From NCBI RefSeq assembly GCF_900130075.1, contig NZ_LT671418.1:2666001-2730000 (forward strand): DNA of 64,000 bases. Reading direction: 5' to 3'. The notes under the pieces were generated by a model. That model was not told the origin of the DNA. It searched no databases and saw only the letters and a program-made list of their open reading frames with translations. Shown in pieces: positions 8,327 to 17,813 of this stretch. Positions within the stretch are counted from its first letter, which is position 1, and every line of letters begins with the position of its first letter. The stretch is from Herminiimonas arsenitoxidans (GTDB lineage: Bacteria; Pseudomonadota; Gammaproteobacteria; Burkholderiales; Burkholderiaceae_D). The translations under genes and the position numbers were made by a program.

Positions 8327-9988
8327 ATGCGTGGAGTGAATGGCACGCCGCTGATCATAGGCGGTACGACGGCGGCTTTACTGATAGTGGTGGCATTGCC
8401 GCTGCTCTTCGTTCTGTTACAGGCGATTTTTCCTGAGTTTGCGAATGGTTCGCTGCTGGCACCTTTATCGCATCTGGCCGTTATTTTCAGCGATCCGGCT
8501 TTGCTCGGTCTGACCTTCAATACCTTGCGGCTTGGTGTTTGCGTCGTTTTGCTTAGCGCTGCCATCGGTATTCCATTGGGTGCTTTGCGCGGCTTGTTCA
8601 AATTGCCATTCGCTGGTTTATGGGATTTGCTATTCCTGGTACCTTTCATGATCCCGCCTTACATCGCGGCGCTAGGCTGGATCATGATGCTGCAACCGAA
8701 TGGCTATGTTGAACAATTGGTCGGAATACACGCGGCCTCGTTTCTGTTTTCATTTGGCGGCGTGGTCTTCGTGATGACGCTCAATGTCTTCCCTGTCGTG
8801 TACTTCGCCGTGTCGCGTAGCATTGCCAGTTCCGGTTCGCGTTTGGCGGATGTCGGTCGTGTTTGTGGCGGCTCGCCATGGCAATGTTTTTTCCGTATTA
8901 CGTTACCGTTGGCGACACCCGGCATTGCGGCCAGTTTGTTGCTGGTGTTTGCGATGGCGATAGAAGAATACGGTACGCCGGCAGCATTGGCGGCCAATGC
9001 AGGTTTCTTCGTATTGGTTACCGGGATTGAACGTCGCTTCTCTGATTGGCCGATTGATTTACCCGGTGCTGCAACTTTGTCGGTGGTGTTGGTGATCTTG
9101 GCGATGCTGGCATTCTGGTTGCAGCGTCGCATTCAGGGCAAGCAGGTATTTGAAACGTTGAACGGCAAACCGAGTGATACGTCGCTGCGTCCTTTGGGTG
9201 TCTGGCGCTGGCCGGTGACTATCTTGTTTGCAACGGTGGCACTGATAGCGACTTGCGCACCTTTGTTTTCTATCGTGATTACGGCATGCATGCGCACCTT
9301 GTCGGGTGGATTGCAGCGCGACAATTTATCGTTCACGCATTTCGATGCGATCTTCACTAGCGGTAATGCAGCCTTGCAGGCACTGGGTACCAGTGCGGCA
9401 TTGGGTGTCGCGACTGCTTTGCTGACTGGCTTGTTGGGTTTGCTTGCGGCTTATTGTGTGGTGAAAACTTCGATGCGCGGACGCGTCTTGCTGGATGCCT
9501 TGTCGGTGATGCCGAATACCTTGCCTGGCATTGTGGTCGCAGTCGGTTTGATTTTGGCGTGGAATCAATCGTTCTGGCCGGTGACGCCATATAACAGTTG
9601 GGTGATTCTGTTACTGGCGTATTGCTGCTTGCTGTTGCCGTATCCGGTGCGCTATGCGAGTGCCGCCTTTGCGCAGATTGGTGACAATATGGAAGCAGCG
9701 GCACGCGTGCACGGCGCGAGCCTGCGACAAACCTTGCTGAAGATTTTGCTGCCCTTGGTGTTCCCAAGTTTGTTGGCAGCGATGTTGCTAGTGTTTGCGG
9801 TGGCATCACGCGAGTTGGTCGCTTCGCTGTTACTAGCACCGACGGGTATTCAAACCACATCGCTGTTTATCTGGCGACAGTTTGAACAAGGTTCAGTCGG
9901 GCAGGGCATGGCCATGAGTGTCGTAACTATCTTGATGACGACGACAGTGATGGTGGGTGTGACTTTATGGCGGCAACGCCATCAGTGA
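8327..9988 (+). CDS. Ferric-type ABC transporter, double-domain permease
   Basis: 553 aa, about 12 membrane segments in two homologous halves, each with a binding-protein-dependent transport EAA-like loop (GRVCGGSPWQCFFRITLPLA in the first half, ARVHGASLRQTLLKILLP in the second). This is the FbpB/SfuB/ThiP architecture in which one polypeptide forms the whole membrane channel. Starts 3 bp after the binding-protein stop. Last gene of the operon. Confidence 0.88.
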   Translation: MRGVNGTPLIIGGTTAALLIVVALPLLFVLLQAIFPEFANGSLLAPLSHLAVIFSDPALLGLTFNTLRLGVCVVLLSAAIGIPLGALRGLFKLPFAGLWDLLFLVPFMIPPYIAALGWIMMLQPNGYVEQLVGIHAASFLFSFGGVVFVMTLNVFPVVYFAVSRSIASSGSRLADVGRVCGGSPWQCFFRITLPLATPGIAASLLLVFAMAIEEYGTPAALAANAGFFVLVTGIERRFSDWPIDLPGAATLSVVLVILAMLAFWLQRRIQGKQVFETLNGKPSDTSLRPLGVWRWPVTILFATVALIATCAPLFSIVITACMRTLSGGLQRDNLSFTHFDAIFTSGNAALQALGTSAALGVATALLTGLLGLLAAYCVVKTSMRGRVLLDALSVMPNTLPGIVVAVGLILAWNQSFWPVTPYNSWVILLLAYCCLLLPYPVRYASAAFAQIGDNMEAAARVHGASLRQTLLKILLPLVFPSLLAAMLLVFAVASRELVASLLLAPTGIQTTSLFIWRQFEQGSVGQGMAMSVVTILMTTTVMVGVTLWRQRHQ

Positions 9989-9999
9989 AGAAATAAAAC

Positions 10000-10031
10000 G
10001 ACACCGGATTACATGCTTGTATTCCGGTGCG
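10000..10031 (-). terminator. Hairpin between convergent genes
   Basis: CACCGGA (10002-10008) pairs with TCCGGTG (10023-10029). On the minus strand the stem is followed by TCGTTTTATTT, a passable terminator tail for the TonB-like gene; on the plus strand there is no T run. Confidence 0.5.
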
Positions 10032-10041
10032 TATGAATTCC

Positions 10042-10878
10042 CTAACGGGTGACTTCGAAGAAATCCCGTTTCAAAAACTCTTCCAGCTCGGCACTGTCTT
10101 GCACACGTGCCGACAAAATAACGACGCGACCCAGGCGGGGAGAATTCCAGTTGAAGTCGCCTTTTTCGTACATGCGTATCAATTCAATCATGCGCCGTAC
10201 GATGGCAGTGTCGATGTCGAGGTTAGGTCCGGCATCGACAGTAATCAACTGACGCGAATTGGTGCGGCGGCGCAAATCCCAGCCACGGAATAAAAACTCT
10301 GCCGTACGTACACCCTTGAATGTGATTTGAAATACGCCACCGGATTCATTGCGTCCGCGCGACTGTCTTTGCATCATCTCGGCAATATTGGCGCGCGCAA
10401 TCGCGTTGTCGTCTTGCGCTGGTTGCCTGTCACTGGAATCCGGTTCCATGATGCCGGCCGCACGACGACGCTCACGTGCGGCCTGGATCATGTCGGACAT
10501 GTCTGGCGGCAAAGGCGTGGTGTTGGTCGATTTTGGCGCGATTGGTGGCGGCTTGGCCTTGGCCACCTCATTCGTCTTGCTAGGTGAAGATTTTTTCTGC
10601 GGGCTGGCTTTGGCTTGTTTGGTCTCGTTCGGCTGCCCGGATTTTTTGATTTGCGGCGATGGCTGTGTAATCGCGGTTGATGCGTCGGGTTTGGACGAGG
10701 GTGCTTGCGCAATCAGACTAACGGTCAGCGGCGCGGTCGGCGAGTCACCTGATTCTGCCACGCGCACGGTTGGGCGATCCAGCGCATAGAGCAGGATCAG
10801 AGCATGTATCAGCAGTGAGAGCCCGATGCCGATGGCAGTGCGAGCGCGCTTGTTGGATAGAGTCGGGTTGGACTTCAT
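10042..10878 (-). CDS. TonB-like protein: N-terminal transducer anchor with an unrecognised C-terminal domain
   Basis: 278 aa. Residues 15-34 form a single signal-anchor helix containing S21-x3-H25, the Ser/His pair that TonB uses to couple to ExbB/ExbD. A Pro/Lys/Ser-rich linker (~60-125) follows, as in TonB. The remaining ~140 residues (from NIAEMMQRQSRG, through GVFQITFKGVRTAEFLFRGW to EFLKRDFFEVTR) do not resemble the TonB C-terminal domain, which ends in a conserved YP...G fold. Conserved-looking features are FLFRGWDLRRRTN and DAGPNLDIDTAIVRRMIELI. Alone, convergent with the permease gene. A TonB-system-related envelope protein is inferred; the partner is unknown. Confidence 0.72.
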   Translation of the reverse strand: MKSNPTLSNKRARTAIGIGLSLLIHALILLYALDRPTVRVAESGDSPTAPLTVSLIAQAPSSKPDASTAITQPSPQIKKSGQPNETKQAKASPQKKSSPSKTNEVAKAKPPPIAPKSTNTTPLPPDMSDMIQAARERRRAAGIMEPDSSDRQPAQDDNAIARANIAEMMQRQSRGRNESGGVFQITFKGVRTAEFLFRGWDLRRRTNSRQLITVDAGPNLDIDTAIVRRMIELIRMYEKGDFNWNSPRLGRVVILSARVQDSAELEEFLKRDFFEVTR

Positions 10879-11151
10879 GTTCTACAGCAAATGGAAACTG
10901 CTGCCATTATGAACGCGCTGAGGATTTTTGTTTAACTGATCTTTTGTAAAGTTAATCGCACAATTTGCGCATGGCGGTGCTGTTTTAAGTGCAATTTAAT
11001 AATGATGTGTTGGTCACGCTGGTGACAAAGATCAACTTTCAGAGTTTTTCTGGCACGCAAGCTTGTCCATCTGTCATTTGATGCTGCTTGCAGAGTGGGC
11101 TTGAGCAGGAGCAAGATAGCCCAACTTTATAAAAATGGCTGGAGACCTTTC

Positions 11152-11895
11152 ATGCACATCATCCGCAAATTCTACGGCTTACTCCTTGTTGTTTTCCTCA
11201 CGGCATGTGCGACGCAGGCGCCATTGCCAGTCAGCACATCGACTGCCAATGCCCAGGTAATTGCCGCGCCGGTACAGCAGGTTTACCTCAGTCCGGAGCA
11301 GATTGATACCACGCGTTTCCTCGGACCACCGCCGGATGAGGCTGCCACCAAGCGCGAGATTGCTTATATGTTGTCATTGCAAAAGCAGCGTACGCGGGAG
11401 CAAGCCAAGGCTGCTGCGGCCGATCTGGACCAAAGCGTTTTCCGCTTTGCCGATGTGATGGGCGACAAGTTCGAAAAGGAATTTTTACCCAAGACGGCTA
11501 AATTGTTCGCGAACTTGTACAAGACCGGCAACGGTCTGGATAAACAAGGCAAGAAGAAGTGGAAGCGCGTGCGCCCGCCTTTAGCCGATGCGCGTATCCA
11601 TCCAGTCACCAAATATTCTTCCAGCGGTTCTTATCCTAGTGGTCATGCCACTTTCAGTTACCTGTCCGGTATCGTCTTGGCAGATATGGTGCCGGAAAAG
11701 AGTGAGCAGATTTTTGCGCGTGCTCGTGCTTTTGGCGAGAATCGTGTCATCGGGGGCGTGCATTATCCGAGCGACGTGGCGGCAGGGCAGCGTTTAGCGA
11801 CGATGATTGCTGTTTTAATCCAGCAGAATCCGGCGTTTCAAAACGACTATGCGGCAGCGCGTGCAGAATTGCGTGCCGAGCTGGGTTTGCCGTGA
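11152..11895 (+). CDS. PAP2-superfamily / class A acid-phosphatase-like lipoprotein
   Basis: 247 aa. Signal peptide with lipobox LTAC (lipidated Cys ~18). The C-terminal half carries the three vanadium-haloperoxidase/PAP2 motifs: K-x6-RP (in GKKKWKRVRP), GSYPSGHA, and R-x5-H-x3-D (in NRVIGGVHYPSD). The GSYPSGH and GVHYPSD forms are those of class A non-specific acid phosphatases (PhoN/PhoC). It should hydrolyse phosphomonoesters in the periplasm or at the outer membrane. ATG 11152 with GGAG 8 nt upstream is preferred to a GTG at 11095. Convergent with the LysR gene. Confidence 0.85.
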   Translation: MHIIRKFYGLLLVVFLTACATQAPLPVSTSTANAQVIAAPVQQVYLSPEQIDTTRFLGPPPDEAATKREIAYMLSLQKQRTREQAKAAAADLDQSVFRFADVMGDKFEKEFLPKTAKLFANLYKTGNGLDKQGKKKWKRVRPPLADARIHPVTKYSSSGSYPSGHATFSYLSGIVLADMVPEKSEQIFARARAFGENRVIGGVHYPSDVAAGQRLATMIAVLIQQNPAFQNDYAAARAELRAELGLP

Positions 11896-11915
11896 TTGCT
11901 TGAAAAGTTGAGTGC

Positions 11916-12800
11916 TTAAACCGTTGCGCCCCAGGCATCGCGCAAGATAGACAGCATGCCAACGATCACTGGTTCAAATTCAGCCGCGACTGGATACAGG
12001 AAGGAGAGTTGCGTATCGACGGTGGCGTGACTCCAGATCACGATCTCCGCTTTCTCCGCAGCCACCAGCGCCAGATCTTCTCGCATCAGCGCCAGGCCGA
12101 CACCGGCACGCACCAGACTGTGTGGCGAAGTCAGTTCATCGGTTTCCATCACGATGTTGGCTTGCAAGCCCTGACGGCCGAACATCGCAACCAGTAATTG
12201 ATGGACATGACTTTTATCCGGCGCGCCTATCCACGGCATTGCCGCGATATCTTTCCAGCCGCAAGTAGAAAGCTGCTTCGCATAACTGATAGGTGCGACC
12301 ACGCGATAGCGCACGCCGCGTAAGGGCAGGCTGGCGACATCGCGATTGTTGACGGTGCCGATGTAGAAGCCTGCAGCAATTTCACCACTGGCGACGCCTT
12401 CCAGAATCGCGCCCGCCAACACGGAGCGCGTTTTGATTTCCAACAGCGGTAGAGCGGCCATCAAGCCGTTGAGAAAACTACCCAGTCGCAGAAAATCCGG
12501 ATCACCCAATGTGCCGATCAATACACGGCCAGTGATTTCCCCTTTGATTTCCTTGGCTTTGGCCAGCGTGGCATTGAAGGCGCTGAGCGTACGCTCCACT
12601 TCCGGCAACAATAACTCGCCATCTTTAGACAAGGCGATCCGACCATGACTGCGGTCGAATAATGCGATGCCGAGTTCCTGTTCCAAGGCCTTGATATGCC
12701 CGGTCACTGCCGGTTGTGTGACGTGCAACGTTTCCGCAGCCTTGGTGATGTGCCCCAGCTTGGCAACTGTCACAAAGGTTCGAAGTTGATAAATTTCCAT
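11916..12800 (-). CDS. LysR-family transcriptional regulator
   Basis: 294 aa. The N-terminal winged helix-turn-helix is clear (MEIYQLRTFVTVAKLGHITK, then AAETLHVTQPAVTGHIKAL), followed by the usual effector-binding domain (VLIGTLGDPDFLRLG ... GVGLALMRED). The start at 12800 matches the family N-terminus; upstream codons in the same frame are unlikely to be translated. It lies 249 bp downstream of the second ferric-type ABC operon on the same strand and may or may not control it; no divergent target promoter is present. Confidence 0.88.
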   Translation of the reverse strand: MEIYQLRTFVTVAKLGHITKAAETLHVTQPAVTGHIKALEQELGIALFDRSHGRIALSKDGELLLPEVERTLSAFNATLAKAKEIKGEITGRVLIGTLGDPDFLRLGSFLNGLMAALPLLEIKTRSVLAGAILEGVASGEIAAGFYIGTVNNRDVASLPLRGVRYRVVAPISYAKQLSTCGWKDIAAMPWIGAPDKSHVHQLLVAMFGRQGLQANIVMETDELTSPHSLVRAGVGLALMREDLALVAAEKAEIVIWSHATVDTQLSFLYPVAAEFEPVIVGMLSILRDAWGATV

Positions 12801-12995
12801 AGGCGGCGTGCGCTCCCTTTTTACATCCAGCCGATTTGCATCAGTCTGCTTGAGCCCGGTGTGCCGAACGATATTTTTATGATCATCGCGAACGGCCGGT
12901 CTTGTTCTGCAAAATTCTCGCGCCACGCAAGTACGCGAGGCAAATGGTCTTGCATGCAGTGTAGACGGCGACGCGGGGAATCGGCAACAAATCGA

Positions 12996-13039
12996 TAGCG
13001 TTACGAAGGCGTGAACTGATTGCGTTCACGCCTACGCTA
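12996..13039 (-). terminator. Strong hairpin after the second ferric-type ABC operon
   Basis: AGGCGTGAAC (13007-13016) pairs perfectly with GTTCACGCCT (13024-13033); an outer stem TAGCGT/ACGCTA (12996-13001 / 13034-13039) extends it past a bulge. There is no T run, so it may act as an mRNA 3' stabiliser or a weak terminator. Confidence 0.5.
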
Positions 13040-13049
13040 AACGATTTGA

Positions 13050-14147
13050 TCAGGCTGGCAAGTAGCGGATTTGCGATGCATCTATGCCCAGACGGACCGA
13101 TGCTGAATCTGCGAACTGCGCCATGCCGGAGAAATGCGCCTGATCAGCCGTGATGATGGCTTCACCGACGCGCACGCGATAGCGTGTGAACTCGCCGAGG
13201 AACTCGCTGTGTTCGACCGCACCGTTGAGCCAGATGTAAGCGCCGTCATGTACTGCATCGCCGACGATCATCTTGATCGTGTGCGGACGGAAGCTGATGG
13301 CGACACGACCAGCGCGTGCCGACGGATGTTTCGGCAAGGTGATGTCGCCGATGCCGGGCGCACGGAAGCGCAAGGTATCGCCGCTAATGTGATCGATCTC
13401 GCCGGACAGCAGATTGGTGGTGCCGACAAAATTCGCGACAAAAGGATTGGCCGGGTAATCGAACAAAGCGGCTGGCGTACCAAGTTGCTGCACGATGCCT
13501 TTGTCCATTACCGCCATGCGGTCAGCGGTCGTCATCGCTTCTTCCTGATCGTGCGTGACGAAGACAGTGGTGATACCGAGCTTGCGTTGCAGCGACAATA
13601 ATTCTTCACGCATTTGCACGCGCAGCTTTTTATCCAGATTCGATAAAGGTTCATCCAGCAGCAGCACTTGCGGTTCGATCACGACAGTGCGCGCCAAGGC
13701 CACGCGTTGTTGCTGACCGCCGGACAGTTGATTCGGACGACGATTGGCGAATTGCGACAGGCTGACCAATTCCAGTACCGCGCCTACCTTTTGCTTGATG
13801 GTGGCTTTGTCCATGCGACGTTCAACCAGACCGAAGGCGACGTTGTCCCACACGGTCATGTGCGGCCACAACGCGTAGCTTTGGAACACCATGCCGATAT
13901 TGCGCGCATGTGGTGGCACGCCGGTAATGTCTTTGCCATCAACCAGCAACTGGCCGCGCTGATGCTGATTGAAGCCAGCGATCAAACGCAACAGCGTGGA
14001 TTTGCCGGAGCCGGATGGGCCGAGCAGCGCGAAGAATTCACCCGGCTCTATGCGCAGGCTGATGTCTTTCAATACTTCTGTTTTGCCACCGTCATACGAC
14101 AGGCCGATGTTTTTGCACTCGACTGCGATTTTTTTGAGTTGTTTCAT
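13050..14147 (-). CDS. Second ferric-type ABC transporter, ATP-binding protein
   Basis: 365 aa. Walker A GPSGSGKSTLLR, Q-loop VFQSYALWPH, signature LSGGQQQRVALART, Walker B VLLLDEPLSNLD, H-loop VTHDQEEA, followed by a TOBE-like C-terminal domain. Its start overlaps the permease stop by 4 nt (14144-14147), so the two are translationally coupled. Paralogous in layout to the 6217-9988 system but the order is binding protein, permease, ATPase here, and there is no porin. Confidence 0.88.
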   Translation of the reverse strand: MKQLKKIAVECKNIGLSYDGGKTEVLKDISLRIEPGEFFALLGPSGSGKSTLLRLIAGFNQHQRGQLLVDGKDITGVPPHARNIGMVFQSYALWPHMTVWDNVAFGLVERRMDKATIKQKVGAVLELVSLSQFANRRPNQLSGGQQQRVALARTVVIEPQVLLLDEPLSNLDKKLRVQMREELLSLQRKLGITTVFVTHDQEEAMTTADRMAVMDKGIVQQLGTPAALFDYPANPFVANFVGTTNLLSGEIDHISGDTLRFRAPGIGDITLPKHPSARAGRVAISFRPHTIKMIVGDAVHDGAYIWLNGAVEHSEFLGEFTRYRVRVGEAIITADQAHFSGMAQFADSASVRLGIDASQIRYLPA

Positions 14148-15913
14148 GATGTCGCTTTCACTTCATTAGTTGCTATCGTGCCTGTCGGCAGGCTTGGTGT
14201 GAGGTTCGCCAATGGCGGCAGCTCTTCGTCTTCAACGCGTTTGGATCTGGTCAGTGCCGAAGTACGTTCGACGACGACATGCGATGCATAAGTGCCAAGC
14301 GCGACAATGATGACGGCCAACACGCCCAGCGCTGCGCCCGGCCCGCGACCCGCGATACTTTGCATATATAGATAGATGCCATAGCTCATAGGCGCTTGCG
14401 ATTCGGATGAAGTCAGCAAGATGGTGGCCGACAATTCAACTGCAGCAGTGATGAAGCTGGTGACGAAGCCCGCCAGAATGCCGCCCGCCATCAGCGGAAT
14501 CACGATGCGTTTGATGGTGCTGGCCTTGGATGCGCCCAGACTTTCCGCCGCTTCTTCCAGACTGACGTTGATCTGCTGCAGTGCTGCCATGCAAGAGCGC
14601 AGCGCATATGGCAGACGACGAATCGCATACGCAATCATGATCAACACCCAGGTTTGCGTGAACAGCGTATCTGTGAAAGGAATCATCACGTCTTTGAACA
14701 AACGCAGATAACCGATCGCCAGCACCACGCCGGGAATAGCCATCGCCGCGCTCGCCGCGTAATCCAGCCATTGGCGGCCGACCATCTTGGTACGCAGTAT
14801 CAGATAAGCGATTGCAGTACCGAGCACCACGTCGATCAAGGCTGCCAAGCCGCAATACAGCAGCGTGTTGCTGATCATGCTGCCAGAGTTGGAAACTACC
14901 GTTGTGTAATGTTGCAGCGTGTACGCATCCGGCAATACCGAGAAGCTCCAGACACTAGCCAGCGACAACAGCAAGATGCCGAGGTGCGGTGACAAGACCA
15001 CCAGAAGTACGATGGCGATCCAGCCATACGCCATGAAGGATTGCCATTTGCTCAGCTTGCGACGCTGAATGGCGCTGCTGCCTTTTTGTGTGGTCGAGTA
15101 ATCCTTGCCTTTAAGCACGCGCGCCGACATCCACAATGCGAGGATGGAGAAGCCGATCATGATGAAAGAGATCACATAACCGAGCGGATCGTCGAGGCCG
15201 ACTGATGTGATGCGCAAGTAAGCCTGCGGTGCCAGCATATTGGTCGTACCCAATACCAGCGGCGTACCCAGATCATCGAAAACCTTGACGAAGACCAGCG
15301 CCGCGCCAGCGATAAAGCCAGGCATCGCCAATGGGAAGATCACGCGACGGAACAGGCGGAAACCTTTTGCGCCCAGATTCAATGCGCTCTCTTCCATTGC
15401 GCCGTCGATGTTGCGCAAGGACACGATCAAATTCATCAGAATGAAAGGGAAGTAATGAATACTTTCCACAAACACGATGGCGCTCAGACCATCCATGATC
15501 GGAATCTTGAAATCGAACCATTCGCTCAGCAACAAGTTAATGCTGCCGTTCGTGCCGAAGATTAATTGCAATGCCACCGCGCCGACGAAGGGCGGCATGA
15601 TCAGTGGCAACACGCCTAGTGTCTGGATCAGAATGGCGCCACGGAATTCAAAGCGCACCGTCAGATAAGCGAGTGGAATCGCGATCATTGAGGCAAACAA
15701 TACCGACAGCAAGGCGACGCTCAAGCTGTTGATAAAGGATTCGCGCAGTAACGATTGCTCGAAGAAGGTGACGAAGTGATGCAGCGTGAAGTTGCCATCC
15801 GTGCCAAAGGCAGAAAGGATGACGGTACCGACCGGCAGAATCAGGAACGTCAACAGTATCGCGGCGATGATGATCGCGATCAGGGTTGGCGCAATTGGAT
15901 ATCGAAATCTCAT
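14144..15913 (-). CDS. Second ferric-type ABC transporter, double-domain permease
   Basis: 589 aa with about 12 membrane segments in two halves; EAA-like loops at ALNLGAKGFRLFRRVIFPLA and AESLGASKASTIKRIVIPL. FbpB-like architecture. AAGGA precedes the ATG. The C-terminal ~35 residues form a hydrophilic cytoplasmic tail (SKRVEDEELPPL). Middle gene of the binding protein - permease - ATPase operon. Confidence 0.88.
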   Translation of the reverse strand: MRFRYPIAPTLIAIIIAAILLTFLILPVGTVILSAFGTDGNFTLHHFVTFFEQSLLRESFINSLSVALLSVLFASMIAIPLAYLTVRFEFRGAILIQTLGVLPLIMPPFVGAVALQLIFGTNGSINLLLSEWFDFKIPIMDGLSAIVFVESIHYFPFILMNLIVSLRNIDGAMEESALNLGAKGFRLFRRVIFPLAMPGFIAGAALVFVKVFDDLGTPLVLGTTNMLAPQAYLRITSVGLDDPLGYVISFIMIGFSILALWMSARVLKGKDYSTTQKGSSAIQRRKLSKWQSFMAYGWIAIVLLVVLSPHLGILLLSLASVWSFSVLPDAYTLQHYTTVVSNSGSMISNTLLYCGLAALIDVVLGTAIAYLILRTKMVGRQWLDYAASAAMAIPGVVLAIGYLRLFKDVMIPFTDTLFTQTWVLIMIAYAIRRLPYALRSCMAALQQINVSLEEAAESLGASKASTIKRIVIPLMAGGILAGFVTSFITAAVELSATILLTSSESQAPMSYGIYLYMQSIAGRGPGAALGVLAVIIVALGTYASHVVVERTSALTRSKRVEDEELPPLANLTPSLPTGTIATNEVKATS

Positions 15914-15974
15914 AGTGGTGTCCTTCTCGGTGCCTGCGCACTGAGAATGTTGGTACGGAATAGCTGATGGATGA

Positions 15975-16009
15975 GGGACGAATCCATGGTGAACTAGTGG
16001 ACTCGTCCC
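15975..16009 (-). promoter_or_regulatory. Intercistronic hairpin between binding protein and permease genes
   Basis: GGGACGA (15975-15981) pairs with TCGTCCC (16003-16009), with a further short inner stem TCCA/TGGA. Without a T run it resembles the stem-loops that protect the binding-protein message and lower permease expression in many ABC operons. Confidence 0.4.
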
Positions 16010-16037
16010 GTTCGCTAACGCAACGCTGCGCTAGTTA

Positions 16038-17381
16038 TTACTTGATTGCTGCCGATGCTTGCTGCGCCAGTTCCGCCGCCTTCAGGTAATTAGCCTTGGC
16101 TTTGGAACTCCATTGTTCTTCCAATGCAGAGACCTGACGATTGTTGGCGTCGCCGCTGCCTTTTTTCGACAGTGTTTTGGAGAACAGTTCGAGGAAGGCT
16201 GGTTGCTCTACCAGTTGCACATCAACCTGCGGTGAATAAGCCAGCGTACGCGCTTGCTTGATCAATGCGGCTGCTTGTGGCGATGGTTTCGCTGCCAGTT
16301 TTTTCTCGGCTTCTTGAATTGCCTTGGTTGCAGCTTGCAATTCCTTGAGACGGAAGGTGATTGTTTGATCGAACATCGACGTCACAACGTGATAACGCGC
16401 TTGTGCTTTCATCGAATCAAATTGCACCTTGGACTTCTTCGCGACTGCAAAGATATCCGGGTAGCCTGGCGGCACTTTGGTTTTCAGTTTGTCGTAAGGG
16501 ACGATAGGCATGCGCGAGATTTTTGGATCGAGCAATACTTCCTGTCCTTCGTTCGACAGGGCAAAGGCCATGAACTTCTTCGCATCGCTTGGATTCTTCG
16601 CACCGGCTACCAGCGCAATGCTGGCTGGTACCACTGCCGTGACGCTTGGATAAACGAAGTCCACCGGGAAGCCGCTGTACTTGCCGGCCAGACCAAAGAA
16701 GTCGATCACCATGCCAACGCCGAATTGACCACTGTTGACGCCGTCCGGCACGCCGAAGGAGCGCTCGGTGATTTGTGCGCAGTTGCCGGAAATCTCCAGC
16801 ATCTGTGCCCAACCCTTGTCCCAGCCTTCGCCTTGCAAGATGGTTTCGACCGTCAGATGCGAAGTGCCGGAGCGCGATGGCGCGCTGAATGCAACGTGAC
16901 CGAAGTAAGCCGGTTTGGTCAGATCGCTCCATTCTTTAGGCACAGGCAATTTGTTCGCCGCCAGATAGCGCGTGTTCCACATGATGCCGTAGCCCGACAA
17001 GGCCTGGCCGTAGTACATGCCGTCCGGATCGTTCAGTGGATAGTTACCGATCTTGGCAGGCGCATTTGGATTTTTTACTTCAGGTGCTTTTTCCAGCAGC
17101 TTGTCATGCGCCAGTACTTCAAACGCATCAGGTGCGGACGCCCAGAAGATGTCCGGACGTTGTCCCGGCGAGACTTCCTTGATGAAGGCCAGCGAAGCAG
17201 TGGTGTTCTTGTTCAGGACTTCGACCTTGATGTCCGGGTATTTCTTCTCGAAAGCCTTCTTGTAGGTCTCGGTGATTTCTTTCGGGAAGGACGTGATGAT
17301 GGTGATAGGTGCCGCGTGAGCGCCGGCGAATGCCAACGATAAAAGCGATGCAAGCACCGTATGACGTGCTGTGAATTTCAT
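16038..17381 (-). CDS. Second ferric-type ABC transporter, periplasmic binding protein with long C-terminal extension
   Basis: 447 aa. Signal peptide ends in AHA; the mature start PITIITSFPKEITETYKKAF and DIFWASAPDAFEVL are typical of FbpA-like binding proteins (usually ~320-350 aa). About 100 extra residues follow the usual end, mainly charged helical segments (LKELQAATKAIQEAEKKLAA, then ALEEQWSSKAKANYLKAAEL). ATG 17381 is preferred to upstream starts because GGAG stands 7-8 nt before it and the signal peptide begins there. First gene of the operon; the substrate is unknown. Confidence 0.85.
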   Translation of the reverse strand: MKFTARHTVLASLLSLAFAGAHAAPITIITSFPKEITETYKKAFEKKYPDIKVEVLNKNTTASLAFIKEVSPGQRPDIFWASAPDAFEVLAHDKLLEKAPEVKNPNAPAKIGNYPLNDPDGMYYGQALSGYGIMWNTRYLAANKLPVPKEWSDLTKPAYFGHVAFSAPSRSGTSHLTVETILQGEGWDKGWAQMLEISGNCAQITERSFGVPDGVNSGQFGVGMVIDFFGLAGKYSGFPVDFVYPSVTAVVPASIALVAGAKNPSDAKKFMAFALSNEGQEVLLDPKISRMPIVPYDKLKTKVPPGYPDIFAVAKKSKVQFDSMKAQARYHVVTSMFDQTITFRLKELQAATKAIQEAEKKLAAKPSPQAAALIKQARTLAYSPQVDVQLVEQPAFLELFSKTLSKKGSGDANNRQVSALEEQWSSKAKANYLKAAELAQQASAAIK

Positions 17382-17813
17382 TGTGTCTCCTCGTATATGG
17401 ACAGCGCGCAGCTGTTCTGTCCGGACTATAACGAGGGCAAAAATTAAGAGCCAATCATAAATTCCGATGTCATTACAAAGAAATCGTGATGCTGCACTGC
17501 AATCACTGCTTTGTTGGTCGAGGTTTGCTTTATGGCTGTTTGGATGGCGCAACAAAACCCGCAAAAAGACATTCCATATTTACAACTTGCTGAAGAAATT
17601 TAGAAAAAAATCGCCATGCTGCGGCGCAGCAATTGCATGTAAATGTGTGCTCGGAAATTTTTCAGGATGGGCGATTTCTGGCGCAATCACGAATTCGGTT
17701 TTTCCTATAAATGGTGCGGCTTGGCGGGCGATTTACATTATAAATTTTATGAATATCAGGCATTCATCGCAACGCAGCAGAAGGCCAAAAAAGTCGATTT
17801 TTTAAGGGTAATC

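Noticed and set aside
14654..14992. Long antisense ORFs over the ABC, amidase and hydroxylase genes (many over 100 codons)
   Set aside because: They mirror the codon structure of the real genes on the other strand, lack ribosome-binding sites and have no domain-like motifs.
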